Source: Pedobacter frigiditerrae (GTDB taxonomy: Bacteria; Bacteroidota; Bacteroidia; Sphingobacteriales; Sphingobacteriaceae). From it: a DNA stretch of 64,000 nucleotides. The stretch spans positions 1,550,001 to 1,614,000 of the forward strand of contig NZ_SJSK01000001.1 of assembly GCF_004331645.1 (NCBI RefSeq), written 5' to 3'. Under the pieces are notes generated by a model, which saw only the letters and a list, made by a program, of their open reading frames with translations, was not told the origin of the DNA and did not search any database. Made by a program: the position numbers and the translations under genes. Position 1 is the stretch's first letter. Every line of letters begins with the position of its first letter. Of the stretch, positions 52,497 through 61,990 are shown one piece after another.

Positions 52497-54296
52497 ATGA
52501 GAAAAACTTTACTTTTTTTAATGCTTTTAAGCGTTAAACTTACATCTGCACAAGTTGTTGACGATTTTTCTGACGGAAATTTTACCTCTAATCCTATTTG
52601 GGTTGGGAGTAATTCGTTGTTTAATGTTAATTCATCCAAACAATTGCAAACTTCTTTAGGTTCTACTGCTCAATCAGTTAGCTTGGTTACATCAAATCTT
52701 TTCGCTTTAAATGCTAAGTACGAATTTTTTGTACAAATGAATTTTGACCCCTCCACAAGTAATCAGTCAAAAATTTATTTAATTGCTGATAATCAGGATT
52801 TAAATGCGGCTTTAAATGGATATTTTATCCAAATAGGAGAGAGCGGGAGTGCAGATAGTTACGATTTGTATAGGCAAACTGGTACAACTGTTGCCAAAAT
52901 TATAGATGGTCCAGCAAAAACCCGACTTGATGTAAATACACTTTTAGCTCGAATTAAAGTGACTAGAAATGATGTTGGAAAGTGGGAATTGTTTACCGAC
53001 ATAACCGGTGGAACAAACTATATCTTAGAAGGAAGTGTTACGGATTTAATACATACAAATACTGATTGGTTTGGTGTAAGATGTGAATATACAGCCACGC
53101 GTTCTACGGGATTCATGTTTGATGATTTTACAGTTTCAGAATTAACGCCAGATATTACTCCGCCAACCTTAGCAAGCGCTAAAGTGTTAGATGAATTTAA
53201 TGTCGAAGCTGTTTTTTCTGAACGATTACAACCATCATCCGCCTTGATGGCGAATAATTATACTGTAGCTAACCTGAGTGCACCAACAAGTATAACTGCC
53301 ACTTCCTTGGCAAATGTTTACAAATTAACTTTTGCTTCTGCTTTACCATCGGGCGATTATAAGTTAACGGTTACTGGAGTAAAGGATTTAAAAGGAAACC
53401 AAATTGAAGCAAATAATACAGCTTCTTTTTTCTACGTTAAACCTTATGCGCTTAAAAAAGGCGATGTTTTAATTAGCGAGGTGTTGTCTAATCCTAGAAC
53501 TGGCGGAGTAGATTTTGTAGAGATTTATAATAATACCAATCAAATTTTAGATTTAAAAGAGCTACAATTGGCAAATTTTGATGCAACTGGACTTCCAGCA
53601 AATATTAAGAATGTAACCAATACTTCGGTTTATATGCCAGCAAAAACTTATTGGGTATTAACAATAAATCCAACAGTTGTTAAACAACATTATAATGCAA
53701 AATTCTCAAACCAATTTGTACAAATGAGTAGTTTTCCATCTTATAACAACGATAAGGGGTCGGTTGTTTTATTGGGAACAATAGGTTTATTGGAGCAATT
53801 TGATTACGGTGAAAGTATGCATATCGCATTATTGCAAGATGGTGATGGAGTTTCATTCGAGAGAACGTCCTTTTTAAAAGAAGCAAATGATTTGGGAAAT
53901 TTTAAATCGGCCGCAAAATCTTCAGGCTTTGCAACACCTACTTATAAAAATTCGCAAGAAGAAAATCTTAATCTTTCTAAAAGCAAAGTAAGTTTAGTTA
54001 GTAAGACCTTTTCGCCAGATGGCGATGGATTTGAAGACTTGATGCAGATAGATTATAGCTTTACAAATAATAGTAATTTAGCTACAGTAAATATTTATAC
54101 GGATAAAGGAATTTTAGTTCGAAAATTAGAAAGAAATACCTCAATAGCAACTGCTGGAAGTTTTGTATGGGATGGTTTAAATGATGCTGGTCAGCAGAGT
54201 AAAATTGGCATTTATATAATTAAATTTGATGCCTTTGCTTTAAATGGAAAAACTGAAAGCTTTAAGCAAACTTGTGTTTTAGCTGCTAAACTTTAG
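52497..54296 (+). CDS. Secreted multidomain protein: Ig-like, lamin-tail-like and CHU_C/FlgD-like C-terminal domains
   Basis: A 599-residue exported protein. The signal peptide ends near LTSAQ (residue 19). An N-terminal beta domain (about 20-215) is followed by an SbsA-like Ig domain (TPPTLASAKVLDEFNVEAV onward, 219-310), a lamin-tail-like domain (VLISEVLSNPRTGGVDFVEI, about 322-450), and a C-terminal module beginning FSPDGDGFEDLMQI that resembles the CHU_C/FlgD-like sandwich. No catalytic motif is seen, so a surface-display or adhesive role is likely. Type IX secretion is possible but the C-terminal signal is not certain. Confidence 0.82.
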   Translation: MRKTLLFLMLLSVKLTSAQVVDDFSDGNFTSNPIWVGSNSLFNVNSSKQLQTSLGSTAQSVSLVTSNLFALNAKYEFFVQMNFDPSTSNQSKIYLIADNQDLNAALNGYFIQIGESGSADSYDLYRQTGTTVAKIIDGPAKTRLDVNTLLARIKVTRNDVGKWELFTDITGGTNYILEGSVTDLIHTNTDWFGVRCEYTATRSTGFMFDDFTVSELTPDITPPTLASAKVLDEFNVEAVFSERLQPSSALMANNYTVANLSAPTSITATSLANVYKLTFASALPSGDYKLTVTGVKDLKGNQIEANNTASFFYVKPYALKKGDVLISEVLSNPRTGGVDFVEIYNNTNQILDLKELQLANFDATGLPANIKNVTNTSVYMPAKTYWVLTINPTVVKQHYNAKFSNQFVQMSSFPSYNNDKGSVVLLGTIGLLEQFDYGESMHIALLQDGDGVSFERTSFLKEANDLGNFKSAAKSSGFATPTYKNSQEENLNLSKSKVSLVSKTFSPDGDGFEDLMQIDYSFTNNSNLATVNIYTDKGILVRKLERNTSIATAGSFVWDGLNDAGQQSKIGIYIIKFDAFALNGKTESFKQTCVLAAKL

Positions 54297-54348
54297 ATTT
54301 TTTTAAACAATATAAAAAATACTTTGTTGTTTTTAAAAATCTTGTCTT

Positions 54349-54714
54349 ATGAAATACGGAAAAATAATATCGAAAATCTTAAATAGAAGAGATAACAACA
54401 ACGGAATGGTTGCTGTAGCTTTAGTTGCTGGATTGGCAGCAGGTGCAGTAATTAGCATTTTATTTGCTCCAGAAAGTGGGGCTGATACTAGAAGAGCGAT
54501 TGGCGATAAAGCAAAAGGTTTAGGTAATGGCATAAAAGACTCTTATAGTTCTTTAAAAGATAGAGTTTTTGGTGTCGATGAAGTAGTAGAGCCAGCTGTT
54601 GCTCCTGAAGTTCCTCATTTTGTTCACACTACTCAGAAAAGAAAAAAGTCAGACATTAAGGAATTGATAAATGAATTCCACAATGGAGAACATCATAATG
54701 AGCAACCTATCTAA
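54349..54714 (+). CDS. YtxH-domain small protein
   Basis: A 121-residue protein of the YtxH family. The hydrophobic segment VAVALVAGLAAGAVISILF (about 23-41) is followed by APESGADTRRAIGDKAKG, the family hallmark, and a charged C-terminal tail. YtxH proteins are small stress-linked membrane-associated proteins of unknown mechanism. It follows the secreted protein gene after 52 bp and could share its transcript. The ATG start and length are typical. Confidence 0.88.
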   Translation: MKYGKIISKILNRRDNNNGMVAVALVAGLAAGAVISILFAPESGADTRRAIGDKAKGLGNGIKDSYSSLKDRVFGVDEVVEPAVAPEVPHFVHTTQKRKKSDIKELINEFHNGEHHNEQPI

Positions 54715-54966
54715 AAGCAATTTAAAATCCTAATTTTATAGGATAATGCAAGGTATTAATTGTAACCAGTACTTGGCATATTTCAAGGGCTAAGCTTGCT
54801 TTTTCGAAATAATTTGGCAAGGAAGCCTCTATTATCCAACGAATTATGTTGGGAAAGCGAATTATGATTTGTCAGATTATTTAATTCCCAGCGCTAGTTC
54901 ATTTAGCAACTGGGAATTACTTTTTAAAGAATGGATAGGCTTAGATTTGACAGGTTTAGAGCTTAA
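54715..54966. other. Intergenic region with a hairpin; possible gene remnant
   Basis: A 252-bp gap between the YtxH gene and the TIM-barrel gene (convergent). A hairpin AATTCCCAG...CTGGGAATT with inner GCTA/TAGC spans 54886-54920. A plus-strand frame from about 54812 to 54981 is free of stops and reads somewhat protein-like, but has no start codon. I do not call it a gene. Confidence 0.5.
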
Positions 54967-55842
54967 TTATAAAAGCTCATTGTTAACGTAATTGAAACTT
55001 GTTTTTATAGAACCTAATTCATCAGGTTTGTAATTAAATTCATGTTCTACAAAATAATGTTTAACTCCAGCTGTTTTAGCACCAGTAAAGATTGCTTTAA
55101 AATCTACTGCTCCTTGCCCAACTTCGGTATTAACATTTTTGTTAGTCTTGTCTATGTCCTTAATGTGAAACATTTTAAAACGGCCTGGATGAGCTTTAAA
55201 CAATGCTAAAGGATCTGCATTTGATCTTACAGCCCAATATAAATCTAATTCAAAATCTACCAAGTTTTTATCTGTGTTATTTAACATTATCTCATAAGCT
55301 GTAGTATCACCAAACTTGCTAAACTCGAAATCATGGTTATGATAGGCAAATTTTAAACCAGAAGCCTTACAAAGTCTTGCACCTTCGTTAAGTTTTTCAG
55401 ATAGTTTTTTGTAGTCGTCCACAGTTTTTCTTATGCCATCTCCTAAATAAGGAACAGTAATATACTCGCTTCCAATAATGTTAGCCGCTTCTATGTATGA
55501 TTTTAAACTATCACTGCCTTTACCAGACATAAAATTATCCAGGTCATAATGACCACTTGGTGCTTTTATGCTATTTTCTTTCAATAAAGAATTAAAAGCT
55601 TTTGCATTTAATCCCCAGAAACCATCTTTTACCGAATATCCATAAGTTTCAACTTCTTTATATCCAATGGCAGCTACTTTAGAAATAATACCCTTTATAT
55701 CATTTTTGATAACATCTCTTAAGCTATATAATTGTAAACCAATTGGATGTTTTTTTGGTAAAGTACAAGCAAAAGATGGAGCAACTGCTATACCTGCGGC
55801 TAATAAACCGGTTTGTTTTAAAAATGTTCTTCTAGAGTTCAT
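54967..55842 (-). CDS. Tat-exported TIM-barrel sugar phosphate isomerase/epimerase family protein
   Basis: A 291-residue protein of the xylose-isomerase-like TIM barrel family. The N-terminus carries a twin-arginine signal (NSRRTFLKQTGLLAAG) and a cysteine at ~26 (SFACTLPKK), so it is probably a folded, exported lipoprotein-like enzyme. Metal-binding positions are suggested by AYHNHDFEF, DFELDLYWA and MFHIKDIDK. The reaction is not defined; it could isomerise or epimerise a keto sugar in the periplasm. It is the last gene of the catabolic cluster, 20 bp after the MFS transporter gene. Confidence 0.87.
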   Translation of the reverse strand: MNSRRTFLKQTGLLAAGIAVAPSFACTLPKKHPIGLQLYSLRDVIKNDIKGIISKVAAIGYKEVETYGYSVKDGFWGLNAKAFNSLLKENSIKAPSGHYDLDNFMSGKGSDSLKSYIEAANIIGSEYITVPYLGDGIRKTVDDYKKLSEKLNEGARLCKASGLKFAYHNHDFEFSKFGDTTAYEIMLNNTDKNLVDFELDLYWAVRSNADPLALFKAHPGRFKMFHIKDIDKTNKNVNTEVGQGAVDFKAIFTGAKTAGVKHYFVEHEFNYKPDELGSIKTSFNYVNNELL

Positions 55843-55862
55843 TGTAAGGGATTAAAAATTAA

Positions 55863-57095
55863 TTATACTTCTGGTTCAGGTTTTGTCTTGTCATTAAATA
55901 ACAATGCGAATATTAAGAATACTACAAAAGCGATGCCAGCTGGAATTATCCAGACCATTTTATAATCTACTGAACCATCCGCCAATTTATAAGCATCATA
56001 AATCATCCCTGCTACTTTAAACCCAATTAACATTCCAACTCCATAAGTAGCTAATGTAATTAAGCCTTGAGCTGAGCTTTTATATCTTTCTCCAGCTTTT
56101 GAATTGGTATAAATTTGTCCAGAAACAAAGAAGAAGTCATAACAAATTCCATGTAACGCAATTCCGATATATAACATAAAAGCAAGTTCATTACCATTTC
56201 CAAAAGCAAATAATAAATAACGTACAGACCATGCTAACATTCCAACTAATATAGTTTTTTTGAAGCCATATTTTTTAAAGAAGACAGGGATTAACAAGAG
56301 GAATAAAGCTTCTGAAATCTGGCCAATAGTCATTTTAACAGTTGGATTTGCGATTCCTGAGTTTTCTAAGTAAGGATGAGCAACTTGATAATAGAATGCC
56401 AAAGGAATACAAATTAAGATTGCTGAAACGAAGAAAACCGCAAAATTTTTGTCTTTCAATAGTTTTAAAGCATCAAAACCTAATAGTTCACCAATTTTTA
56501 TTTTCTCATTTCTATCTACTTTTGGTGGAGTTTTTGGTAATGTAAAACTCAATAATCCCAACACCAACGAAGCGATACTTGCCATTAAGAATGTGTTTTT
56601 AAGTAATCCTTCCGCAATACTTTTTTCAGAATCCCAAGCAAAAACATAACTAATCAATGCTCCAGCTACGATCCAACCAATTGTTCCCCACATCCTGATT
56701 TTTCCAAATTCCTTTTCAGGATCGTTCATTTGATTGAAAGAAATGGAATTTACTAAAGCAAGAGTAGGCATATATAGAATCATATACCCTAAAATATAAG
56801 GATAAAGTACATCCACATTAGCAGCTTTGTAAGCTTGATATAATAGAATAGCCCCTGCCAGATGTATAATGGCTAGAATTTTTTCAGCATTAAAGTAACG
56901 ATCAGCTATAATTCCCACAATAAACGGAGCAATAATGGCACCCCAAGATTGAGTAGAAAATACAGCCCCAGTATCTGAACCTGAAGCTTTTAAAGTAACT
57001 CCTAGATATGTACCTAGTGTTACAAACCAAGCGCCCCAGATAAAAAATTCTAGGAACATCATGAGTGAGAGTTTAATGCGGATAGTTGAGTTCAT
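55863..57095 (-). CDS. MFS transporter, NupG/nucleoside-proton symporter-like
   Basis: A 410-residue inner-membrane transporter with 12 hydrophobic segments. The opening RIKLSLMMFLEFFIWGAWF and the later GIALHGICYDFFFVSGQIY are typical of the NupG/LacY-like nucleoside-proton symporter family, which in Bacteroidota often imports sugars. It lies downstream of a strong terminator (57125-57160) and 20 bp before the Tat TIM-barrel gene, so expression may be partly separate from the main cluster. The substrate is inferred to be the product of the neighbouring enzymes. Confidence 0.9.
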   Translation of the reverse strand: MNSTIRIKLSLMMFLEFFIWGAWFVTLGTYLGVTLKASGSDTGAVFSTQSWGAIIAPFIVGIIADRYFNAEKILAIIHLAGAILLYQAYKAANVDVLYPYILGYMILYMPTLALVNSISFNQMNDPEKEFGKIRMWGTIGWIVAGALISYVFAWDSEKSIAEGLLKNTFLMASIASLVLGLLSFTLPKTPPKVDRNEKIKIGELLGFDALKLLKDKNFAVFFVSAILICIPLAFYYQVAHPYLENSGIANPTVKMTIGQISEALFLLLIPVFFKKYGFKKTILVGMLAWSVRYLLFAFGNGNELAFMLYIGIALHGICYDFFFVSGQIYTNSKAGERYKSSAQGLITLATYGVGMLIGFKVAGMIYDAYKLADGSVDYKMVWIIPAGIAFVVFLIFALLFNDKTKPEPEV

Positions 57096-57124
57096 TTTAT
57101 ATTTGGTTTATAAGTTGAAAAACA

Positions 57125-57160
57125 AAAGCAAAAAGACCAAAATTTTAGTCTTTTTGCTTT
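57125..57160 (-). terminator. Intrinsic terminator inside the catabolic cluster
   Basis: AAAGCAAAAAGAC (57125-57137) and GTCTTTTTGCTTT (57148-57160) form a 13-bp perfect stem. It lies between the DUF1080 gene and the transporter gene, so it can reduce expression of the two downstream genes. Confidence 0.8.
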
Positions 57161-57173
57161 AAGCTAGTCTTGT

Positions 57174-57863
57174 TTATAGTTCTTTAATGCTAATATTTTT
57201 GTACCAAACTTCATCGCCGTGATCTTGCAAAGCAATTTTGCCGGTTTTGTAAGTGCCAAAACCTTCCCAAGTTTTAAATTTACTTGCAGCAATTAAGGCT
57301 TTCCAATTGTCATCCCACATCGTAGTTTCTACAATTGTAACTCCATTTAACAGGAAGGTCAATTTACCATTTTCAGATAAAATTTCGGCTTTATTCCATT
57401 GTCCAAGTGCTTTAACTGGCTCAGATGAACTTTTTAATATGTCGTACAAGTCACCAGCTCTATGCTTAATGATTTTTCCATCCTTATGGCCATCATTATC
57501 AATTACTTGCATTTCTGGTCCGGTAAGGTAAGTTTGACTGTATTTTTTATCTTCATGCACATAGAAGATTAACCCACTATTTGCTCCTGGGGCAACTTTC
57601 CAGTCATATTTCAAATGAAAATTTGAATATTCCTTATCGGATACTAAATCGCCGCCACCGTCTTTACCTTTTTTAGCTGGGTTCATATGTAATGCGCCAT
57701 CAGCAATTTCCCAGGCTGAGCCAACTCCAGTTTTATTATAGGTATGCCAGCCGGTTGTGGTTTTACCGTCAAATAATTTTACAAAGCCCTTCTTTTTGGT
57801 TTGAGCAGTAGAGCCACAGCCCATTGCAACTATTGCTATTACTGCAAATATGTATTGTTTCAT
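57174..57863 (-). CDS. 3-keto-disaccharide hydrolase-like lipoprotein (DUF1080)
   Basis: A 229-residue lipoprotein with the lipobox VAMGC (Cys16). The mature part is one DUF1080 domain, now called 3-keto-disaccharide hydrolase: GFVKLFDGKTTTGWH, then APGANSGLIFYVHE, GPEMQVIDNDGH and HRAGDLYDI, the usual conserved blocks. The fold is a concanavalin-like beta-sandwich. Family members can cleave sugars oxidised at C3. It lies directly after the Tat-exported oxidoreductase gene (20-bp gap) and in the same cluster as a GMC dehydrogenase, which supports that role. Confidence 0.92.
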   Translation of the reverse strand: MKQYIFAVIAIVAMGCGSTAQTKKKGFVKLFDGKTTTGWHTYNKTGVGSAWEIADGALHMNPAKKGKDGGGDLVSDKEYSNFHLKYDWKVAPGANSGLIFYVHEDKKYSQTYLTGPEMQVIDNDGHKDGKIIKHRAGDLYDILKSSSEPVKALGQWNKAEILSENGKLTFLLNGVTIVETTMWDDNWKALIAASKFKTWEGFGTYKTGKIALQDHGDEVWYKNISIKEL

Positions 57864-57883
57864 TGTTCTCTTTTAAATTAATA

Positions 57884-59344
57884 TTATGATCCTAATGTCC
57901 AACCTTTACGGTATTCTCTTTTTACAAATTGATTTACATCATCGAAATTGGTAACCTTCATTTGATCATTATCCCAAAGTAATTTAGAGTACCTTCCAGG
58001 GTAAGTGATTTTTCCAGCCGCATCTTTACGTTGAATATCAGCTCCACGAATAGCTAAGTTAGCCATTAGTAAACATTCTGTCAACGGACCAGCAATTTCA
58101 AAAGGAGAACTTAACTCTTTTTTGCCAGGGCCAGCGATACAAGCTTCTACCCATTGTGCATAATGCCCATTTGCTTCATCTTTAACACGAGCAAATTTCT
58201 CTTTTACTTTAATCTCTGCAGTTTTAGAAGTTGGCAATAAACGAGGGTTTAATCCATAAGTGCCAGCCATCATTTTTCCTTTTGTACCAATAAATAATGT
58301 AGCATTTCCACCATCTCCAAATGTTTCATTTGCACCCAATTCTTCTGGTCTTGCAGGCTGTACTCCACCATCCATCCAGTGTACGGTTACATCACCTTTT
58401 GTTTTTGCAGTTTTAGGGAATTTTAAGGTTACGTGGCTAGAAGGAGGACAACTGTCTGGGAAATATCCTCGTTTAAATTCGTCGACATAAACAGAGCCTA
58501 CACTTGCTTGTACTTCGGTTGCGTATTTTAGGCCTAAAACACTAAATGGAGCTTCTAATAAATGGCAGCCCATATCTCCCAGTGCACCTGTTCCGTAATC
58601 CCACCACCCACGCCAGTTAAAGGGCACCAATTTATCTACAAATTCCTTATAAGGAGCGGTTCCTAACCATAAATCCCAATCTAGTTCTTTAGGAATGTCT
58701 GCTTTATTTGCCGACCATGGAATACCTTGTGGCCAAACAGGTCTATCAGTAAATGCGTAAACGGTATGCACATCGCCAATTAAACCTGCGTCATACCATT
58801 CTTTCATTTGACGAGGGCCATTGTTAGAAGCCCCTTGATTTCCCATTTGTGTTACTACATTATATTTCTTAGCAGCTGCAGTTAATGCTCTTGCTTCGAA
58901 AATATCATGGGCTAAAGGTTTTTGAACATATACGTGTTTGCCTAATTGCATTGCAGCCATGGCTTGTACTGCGTGGTTATGATCTGGTGTTGAAACAGAA
59001 ACAGCATCAAAATTTTTGCTTTCCTTTTCATACATTTCACGCCAATCTTTATAAAATTTAGCTTTCGGAAAAGCTTTTACACTGTCCGCAGCTCTACGTG
59101 TATCCACATCACAAAGGTATCCAATGTCTGCTTTACCGCTTTTATCAAACATGGCAACATCACTTTTACCTTTACCGCCCACACCAACACTTGCAATAAT
59201 TAGTCTGTCACTTGGGGCTATAAATCCTGTTCCGCCTAAAACATGGCGTGGAACAATCATAAATCCAGCTGATGCAACTGCGGTAGTTTTAATAAAATTA
59301 CGGCGACCTTTATTAGCTTCCGTTTCTTTTTTTACATTATCCAT
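57884..59344 (-). CDS. Tat-exported Gfo/Idh/MocA family oxidoreductase
   Basis: A 486-residue NAD(P)-type oxidoreductase carrying a twin-arginine signal (KGRRNFIKTTAVASAG, RR at 14-15), so it folds with its cofactor before export. The Rossmann motif VGVGGKG is at 53-59, and the conserved KP pair is in YVQKPLAHDIFEAR. The C-terminal domain includes WRGWWDYGTGALGDMGCHLL. Export with a bound nucleotide fits relatives that act on glycosides with a tightly held, recycled NAD. It is followed after 20 bp by the DUF1080 gene and preceded by the cytochrome gene. Confidence 0.93.
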   Translation of the reverse strand: MDNVKKETEANKGRRNFIKTTAVASAGFMIVPRHVLGGTGFIAPSDRLIIASVGVGGKGKSDVAMFDKSGKADIGYLCDVDTRRAADSVKAFPKAKFYKDWREMYEKESKNFDAVSVSTPDHNHAVQAMAAMQLGKHVYVQKPLAHDIFEARALTAAAKKYNVVTQMGNQGASNNGPRQMKEWYDAGLIGDVHTVYAFTDRPVWPQGIPWSANKADIPKELDWDLWLGTAPYKEFVDKLVPFNWRGWWDYGTGALGDMGCHLLEAPFSVLGLKYATEVQASVGSVYVDEFKRGYFPDSCPPSSHVTLKFPKTAKTKGDVTVHWMDGGVQPARPEELGANETFGDGGNATLFIGTKGKMMAGTYGLNPRLLPTSKTAEIKVKEKFARVKDEANGHYAQWVEACIAGPGKKELSSPFEIAGPLTECLLMANLAIRGADIQRKDAAGKITYPGRYSKLLWDNDQMKVTNFDDVNQFVKREYRKGWTLGS

Positions 59345-59368
59345 TTGGTTAGATTTTAGGGTTTAATG

Positions 59369-59755
59369 TTATTTTTTTAATGATAGGATGTATTTAACCA
59401 TCGTTTTCGCTTCATCTTCAGTTATTTTGGTATGAGGTGTCATTGGCACTGCTCCCCAAACACCTTTTCCTCCTTTAACAATCTTGCTTGCTAAAAGCGC
59501 AATGTTTTCATCAGTTGCTGGATATTTTGCTGCAATTTCTTGATAGGCTGGTCCTATGAGTTTGTTTTCTTTATGGTGACAACCAACGCAGTCTGATTTT
59601 ACAATCAATAATTCGCCAGGTTCCATAGCAGATGAAGACGATGATGCCGCTGGGGGTGAAGTACTAGCTGTACTTGTATCTGAAGAATCAGAAGAACCGC
59701 CACAGGCAGCTAAGAATAATGCAAGCCCGCTTAAAAATAAAAGTGTTTTTTTCAT
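59369..59755 (-). CDS. Lipoprotein c-type cytochrome
   Basis: A 128-residue monoheme cytochrome c. The lipobox LAAC places the anchor at Cys18; a Ser/Thr-rich linker (about 20-45) follows. The heme-binding motif CVGCH is at 56-60, and the distal Met ligand is M105 in AVPMTPHT. It is thus a membrane-tethered periplasmic electron carrier. Its place between the TIM-barrel and the Tat oxidoreductase genes suggests it takes electrons from the GMC dehydrogenase and passes them to a terminal oxidase. The sequence around the heme is typical of class I. Confidence 0.93.
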   Translation of the reverse strand: MKKTLLFLSGLALFLAACGGSSDSSDTSTASTSPPAASSSSSAMEPGELLIVKSDCVGCHHKENKLIGPAYQEIAAKYPATDENIALLASKIVKGGKGVWGAVPMTPHTKITEDEAKTMVKYILSLKK

Positions 59756-59773
59756 TTAGTTATTATTTGTGTG

Positions 59774-60826
59774 TTATATGCCTAAAATAGTTTTGTTAAA
59801 ATTTGAATCTCCTCCAGCTGATGCAAAATCATCAAATGCTTTTGTAGTAACTGGGATAATATGATTTTTAATGAATTCGGCACCTTCCCTGGCACCAGTC
59901 TCTGAATCTTTAATACAGCATTCCCATTCCATTACAGCCCAACCTTTATAATCATATTGAGTGAGTTTACTAAAAATTCGTTTAAAATCTACTTGTCCAT
60001 CCCCTGGAGAACGGTATCTGCCAGCTCGGTTTGCCCAACTTTGATAACCTCCAAAAGTTCCTTGTTTACCGGTTGGATTAAATTCTGCATCCTTTACGTG
60101 GAAGGCTTTAATACGCTCATGATAAAAATCGATGTACTGAATATAATCTAATTGTTGTAACACAAAGTGAGATGGGTCATAAAGCAAACAAGCTCTTGGA
60201 TGATGATTTACTTTGTCTAAGAACATTTCATAAGTTTCACCGTCAAATAAATCTTCCCCCGGGTGAATCTCGTAACAAACATCAACACCGCAATTATCAA
60301 ATTCATTTAAAATCGGAGTCCAACGTTTTGCCAACTCAGTAAATCCTTCGTCAACCAATCCATCTGGTCTTTGCGGCCAGGGATGAAAAGTATGCCATAA
60401 TAAAGAGCCACTGAAAGTTGCATGTGCCTTTAAACCCAAATTTTGAGAAGCTTTAGCCGCATATTTCATTTGTTGAACAGCCCATTCTGTTCGGGCTTTA
60501 GGATTGTTTTTTACCTCATCTGCTGCAAAAGCATCAAATAAAGAGTCGTAAGCTGGATTTACTGCAACTAATTGACCTTGCAAATGCGTAGAAAGTTCGG
60601 TAATTACCAAGCCATAAGACGCTACTTTTGCAGTTAATTCATCAGCATAGGTTTTACTTTCAGCAACTAGTTTTAGGTCTATAAACCTTTTATCCAAAGT
60701 TGGCATTTGTATGCCTTTAAATCCTAAACTCGCTGCCCATTTACAAATTCCATCTAGAGAATTAAATGGAGCTTCGTCTCCAATAAATTGGGCTAAAAAT
60801 ACGGCTGGTCCTTGTATTGTTGTCAT
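59774..60826 (-). CDS. Cytoplasmic sugar phosphate isomerase/epimerase-like TIM barrel
   Basis: A 350-residue TIM-barrel protein of the xylose-isomerase-like (AP endonuclease 2) superfamily, without a signal peptide. Metal-binding residues are suggested in CYEIHPGEDLFDG, LYDPSHFVLQQ, FHVKDAEF and AVMEWECC. The family includes inosose and keto-sugar isomerases and epimerases. It is separated by 3 bp from the upstream Gfo/Idh/MocA gene, so they are translationally coupled and likely act in sequence on the same keto sugar. The exact reaction is unknown. Confidence 0.9.
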   Translation of the reverse strand: MTTIQGPAVFLAQFIGDEAPFNSLDGICKWAASLGFKGIQMPTLDKRFIDLKLVAESKTYADELTAKVASYGLVITELSTHLQGQLVAVNPAYDSLFDAFAADEVKNNPKARTEWAVQQMKYAAKASQNLGLKAHATFSGSLLWHTFHPWPQRPDGLVDEGFTELAKRWTPILNEFDNCGVDVCYEIHPGEDLFDGETYEMFLDKVNHHPRACLLYDPSHFVLQQLDYIQYIDFYHERIKAFHVKDAEFNPTGKQGTFGGYQSWANRAGRYRSPGDGQVDFKRIFSKLTQYDYKGWAVMEWECCIKDSETGAREGAEFIKNHIIPVTTKAFDDFASAGGDSNFNKTILGI

Positions 60827-60829
60827 TTG

Positions 60830-61984
60830 TTAAATTTTAAAATCGAACCATTTTTGATCTGATTTGCTCGAAGCAACTACATTTTCTATAAATGCCATTC
60901 CTCTTACACCATCTTCAGCACCAGGAAAATCTAACATTTCTGGGCTTGGTTTTTCTTCACTTTGTAGGGCTGATATGGTTTGTGCAAAGTTTTTATAAAT
61001 ATTTGCAAAAGCTTCTAAGTATCCCTCTGGATGACCAGAAGGTGTTCTTGTATTATATTTGGCAATATCAGAATTATAACCATTGCCAGTTCTGTAAACT
61101 TGCATAGGTTGGTCTAACCATTTTACAGTTAATGTATTTGGTTCCATTTGATGCCATTCTAAGCCACCCTTTTCGCCATAAACATAAATCTTTATTGCAT
61201 TTTCCTCTCCAGCAGCAATTTGCGATGCAAATAAAACCCCATTGGCACCATTATTAAATTTAAGTAACACATTACCATCGTCATCTAATAATCTACCTTC
61301 AACTAGAATATTTAAATCTGCACAAATTTTGGTAATCTGTAGGCCAGAAATATATTCAGCCAGATGAGCGGCGTGAGTTCCAACATCAGCCATGCAACCA
61401 CTAATTCCACTTTTTGCCGGGTCTGCTCGCCAAGCAGCTTGTTTATTATCACTTGGTGCAGGATTGCTTAACCATCCCTGCGGATATTCTACAACTACTT
61501 TTCTTATTTTACCTAAATCGCCACTAGCAACCATTTGTTTAGCCTGCTTTACCATTGGATAACCAGAGTAAGTGTGCGTTAAGCAAATCATTAATCCAGT
61601 TTCTTCTGCTTTTTGTTTTAGGGCTTTAGCTTCTTCTAAACTAAAAGTGATTGGCTTGTCTATTAATACGTGAAAGCCATTTTCAAGCGCCAACATTGCA
61701 GGTTCAAAGTGCAAATGATTTGGAGTTACAATACTTACAAAATGCATTCTTTCCGTTGCTGGAAGTTTGCTTTCTGTTAAAATCATCTCAGTAAAACTGG
61801 TGTAAACTCTATCTTCGGGAAGGAATAAATCTTTACCAGATGCAATCGAATTTTCTGCGTTTGAACTAAATGCTCCACAGCAAAGTTCAATTAAACCATC
61901 TAGGTTAGCAGCCATGCGATGAACAGCACCAATAAAGGCCTGTTTACCACCACCAACCATACCCATTCTTATTTTTTCTTTCAT
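60830..61984 (-). CDS. Cytoplasmic Gfo/Idh/MocA family oxidoreductase
   Basis: A 384-residue NAD(P)-dependent dehydrogenase without a signal peptide. The Rossmann motif GMVGGGKQAFIG is at 8-19; the conserved lysine-proline pair is in HVLIDKPITFSLEEA; the catalytic region DVGTHAAHLAEYISG is intact. Its close relatives work on inositol, scyllo-inosose or 3-keto sugars, so it probably reduces or oxidises a keto intermediate inside the cell. It lies 3 bp before the TIM-barrel gene and 74 bp after the GMC gene, that gap being filled by an inverted repeat. Confidence 0.92.
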   Translation of the reverse strand: MKEKIRMGMVGGGKQAFIGAVHRMAANLDGLIELCCGAFSSNAENSIASGKDLFLPEDRVYTSFTEMILTESKLPATERMHFVSIVTPNHLHFEPAMLALENGFHVLIDKPITFSLEEAKALKQKAEETGLMICLTHTYSGYPMVKQAKQMVASGDLGKIRKVVVEYPQGWLSNPAPSDNKQAAWRADPAKSGISGCMADVGTHAAHLAEYISGLQITKICADLNILVEGRLLDDDGNVLLKFNNGANGVLFASQIAAGEENAIKIYVYGEKGGLEWHQMEPNTLTVKWLDQPMQVYRTGNGYNSDIAKYNTRTPSGHPEGYLEAFANIYKNFAQTISALQSEEKPSPEMLDFPGAEDGVRGMAFIENVVASSKSDQKWFDFKI

Positions 61985-61990
61985 AATATA

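Noticed and set aside
54886..54920. Hairpin AATTCCCAG...CTGGGAATT as a terminator
   Set aside because: The T-run after it is short and interrupted, so I list it only as a hairpin.
54812..54981. A stop-free plus-strand stretch that reads partly protein-like
   Set aside because: It has no start codon, and its end lies antisense to the TIM-barrel gene. It may be a gene remnant, but the evidence is too thin.
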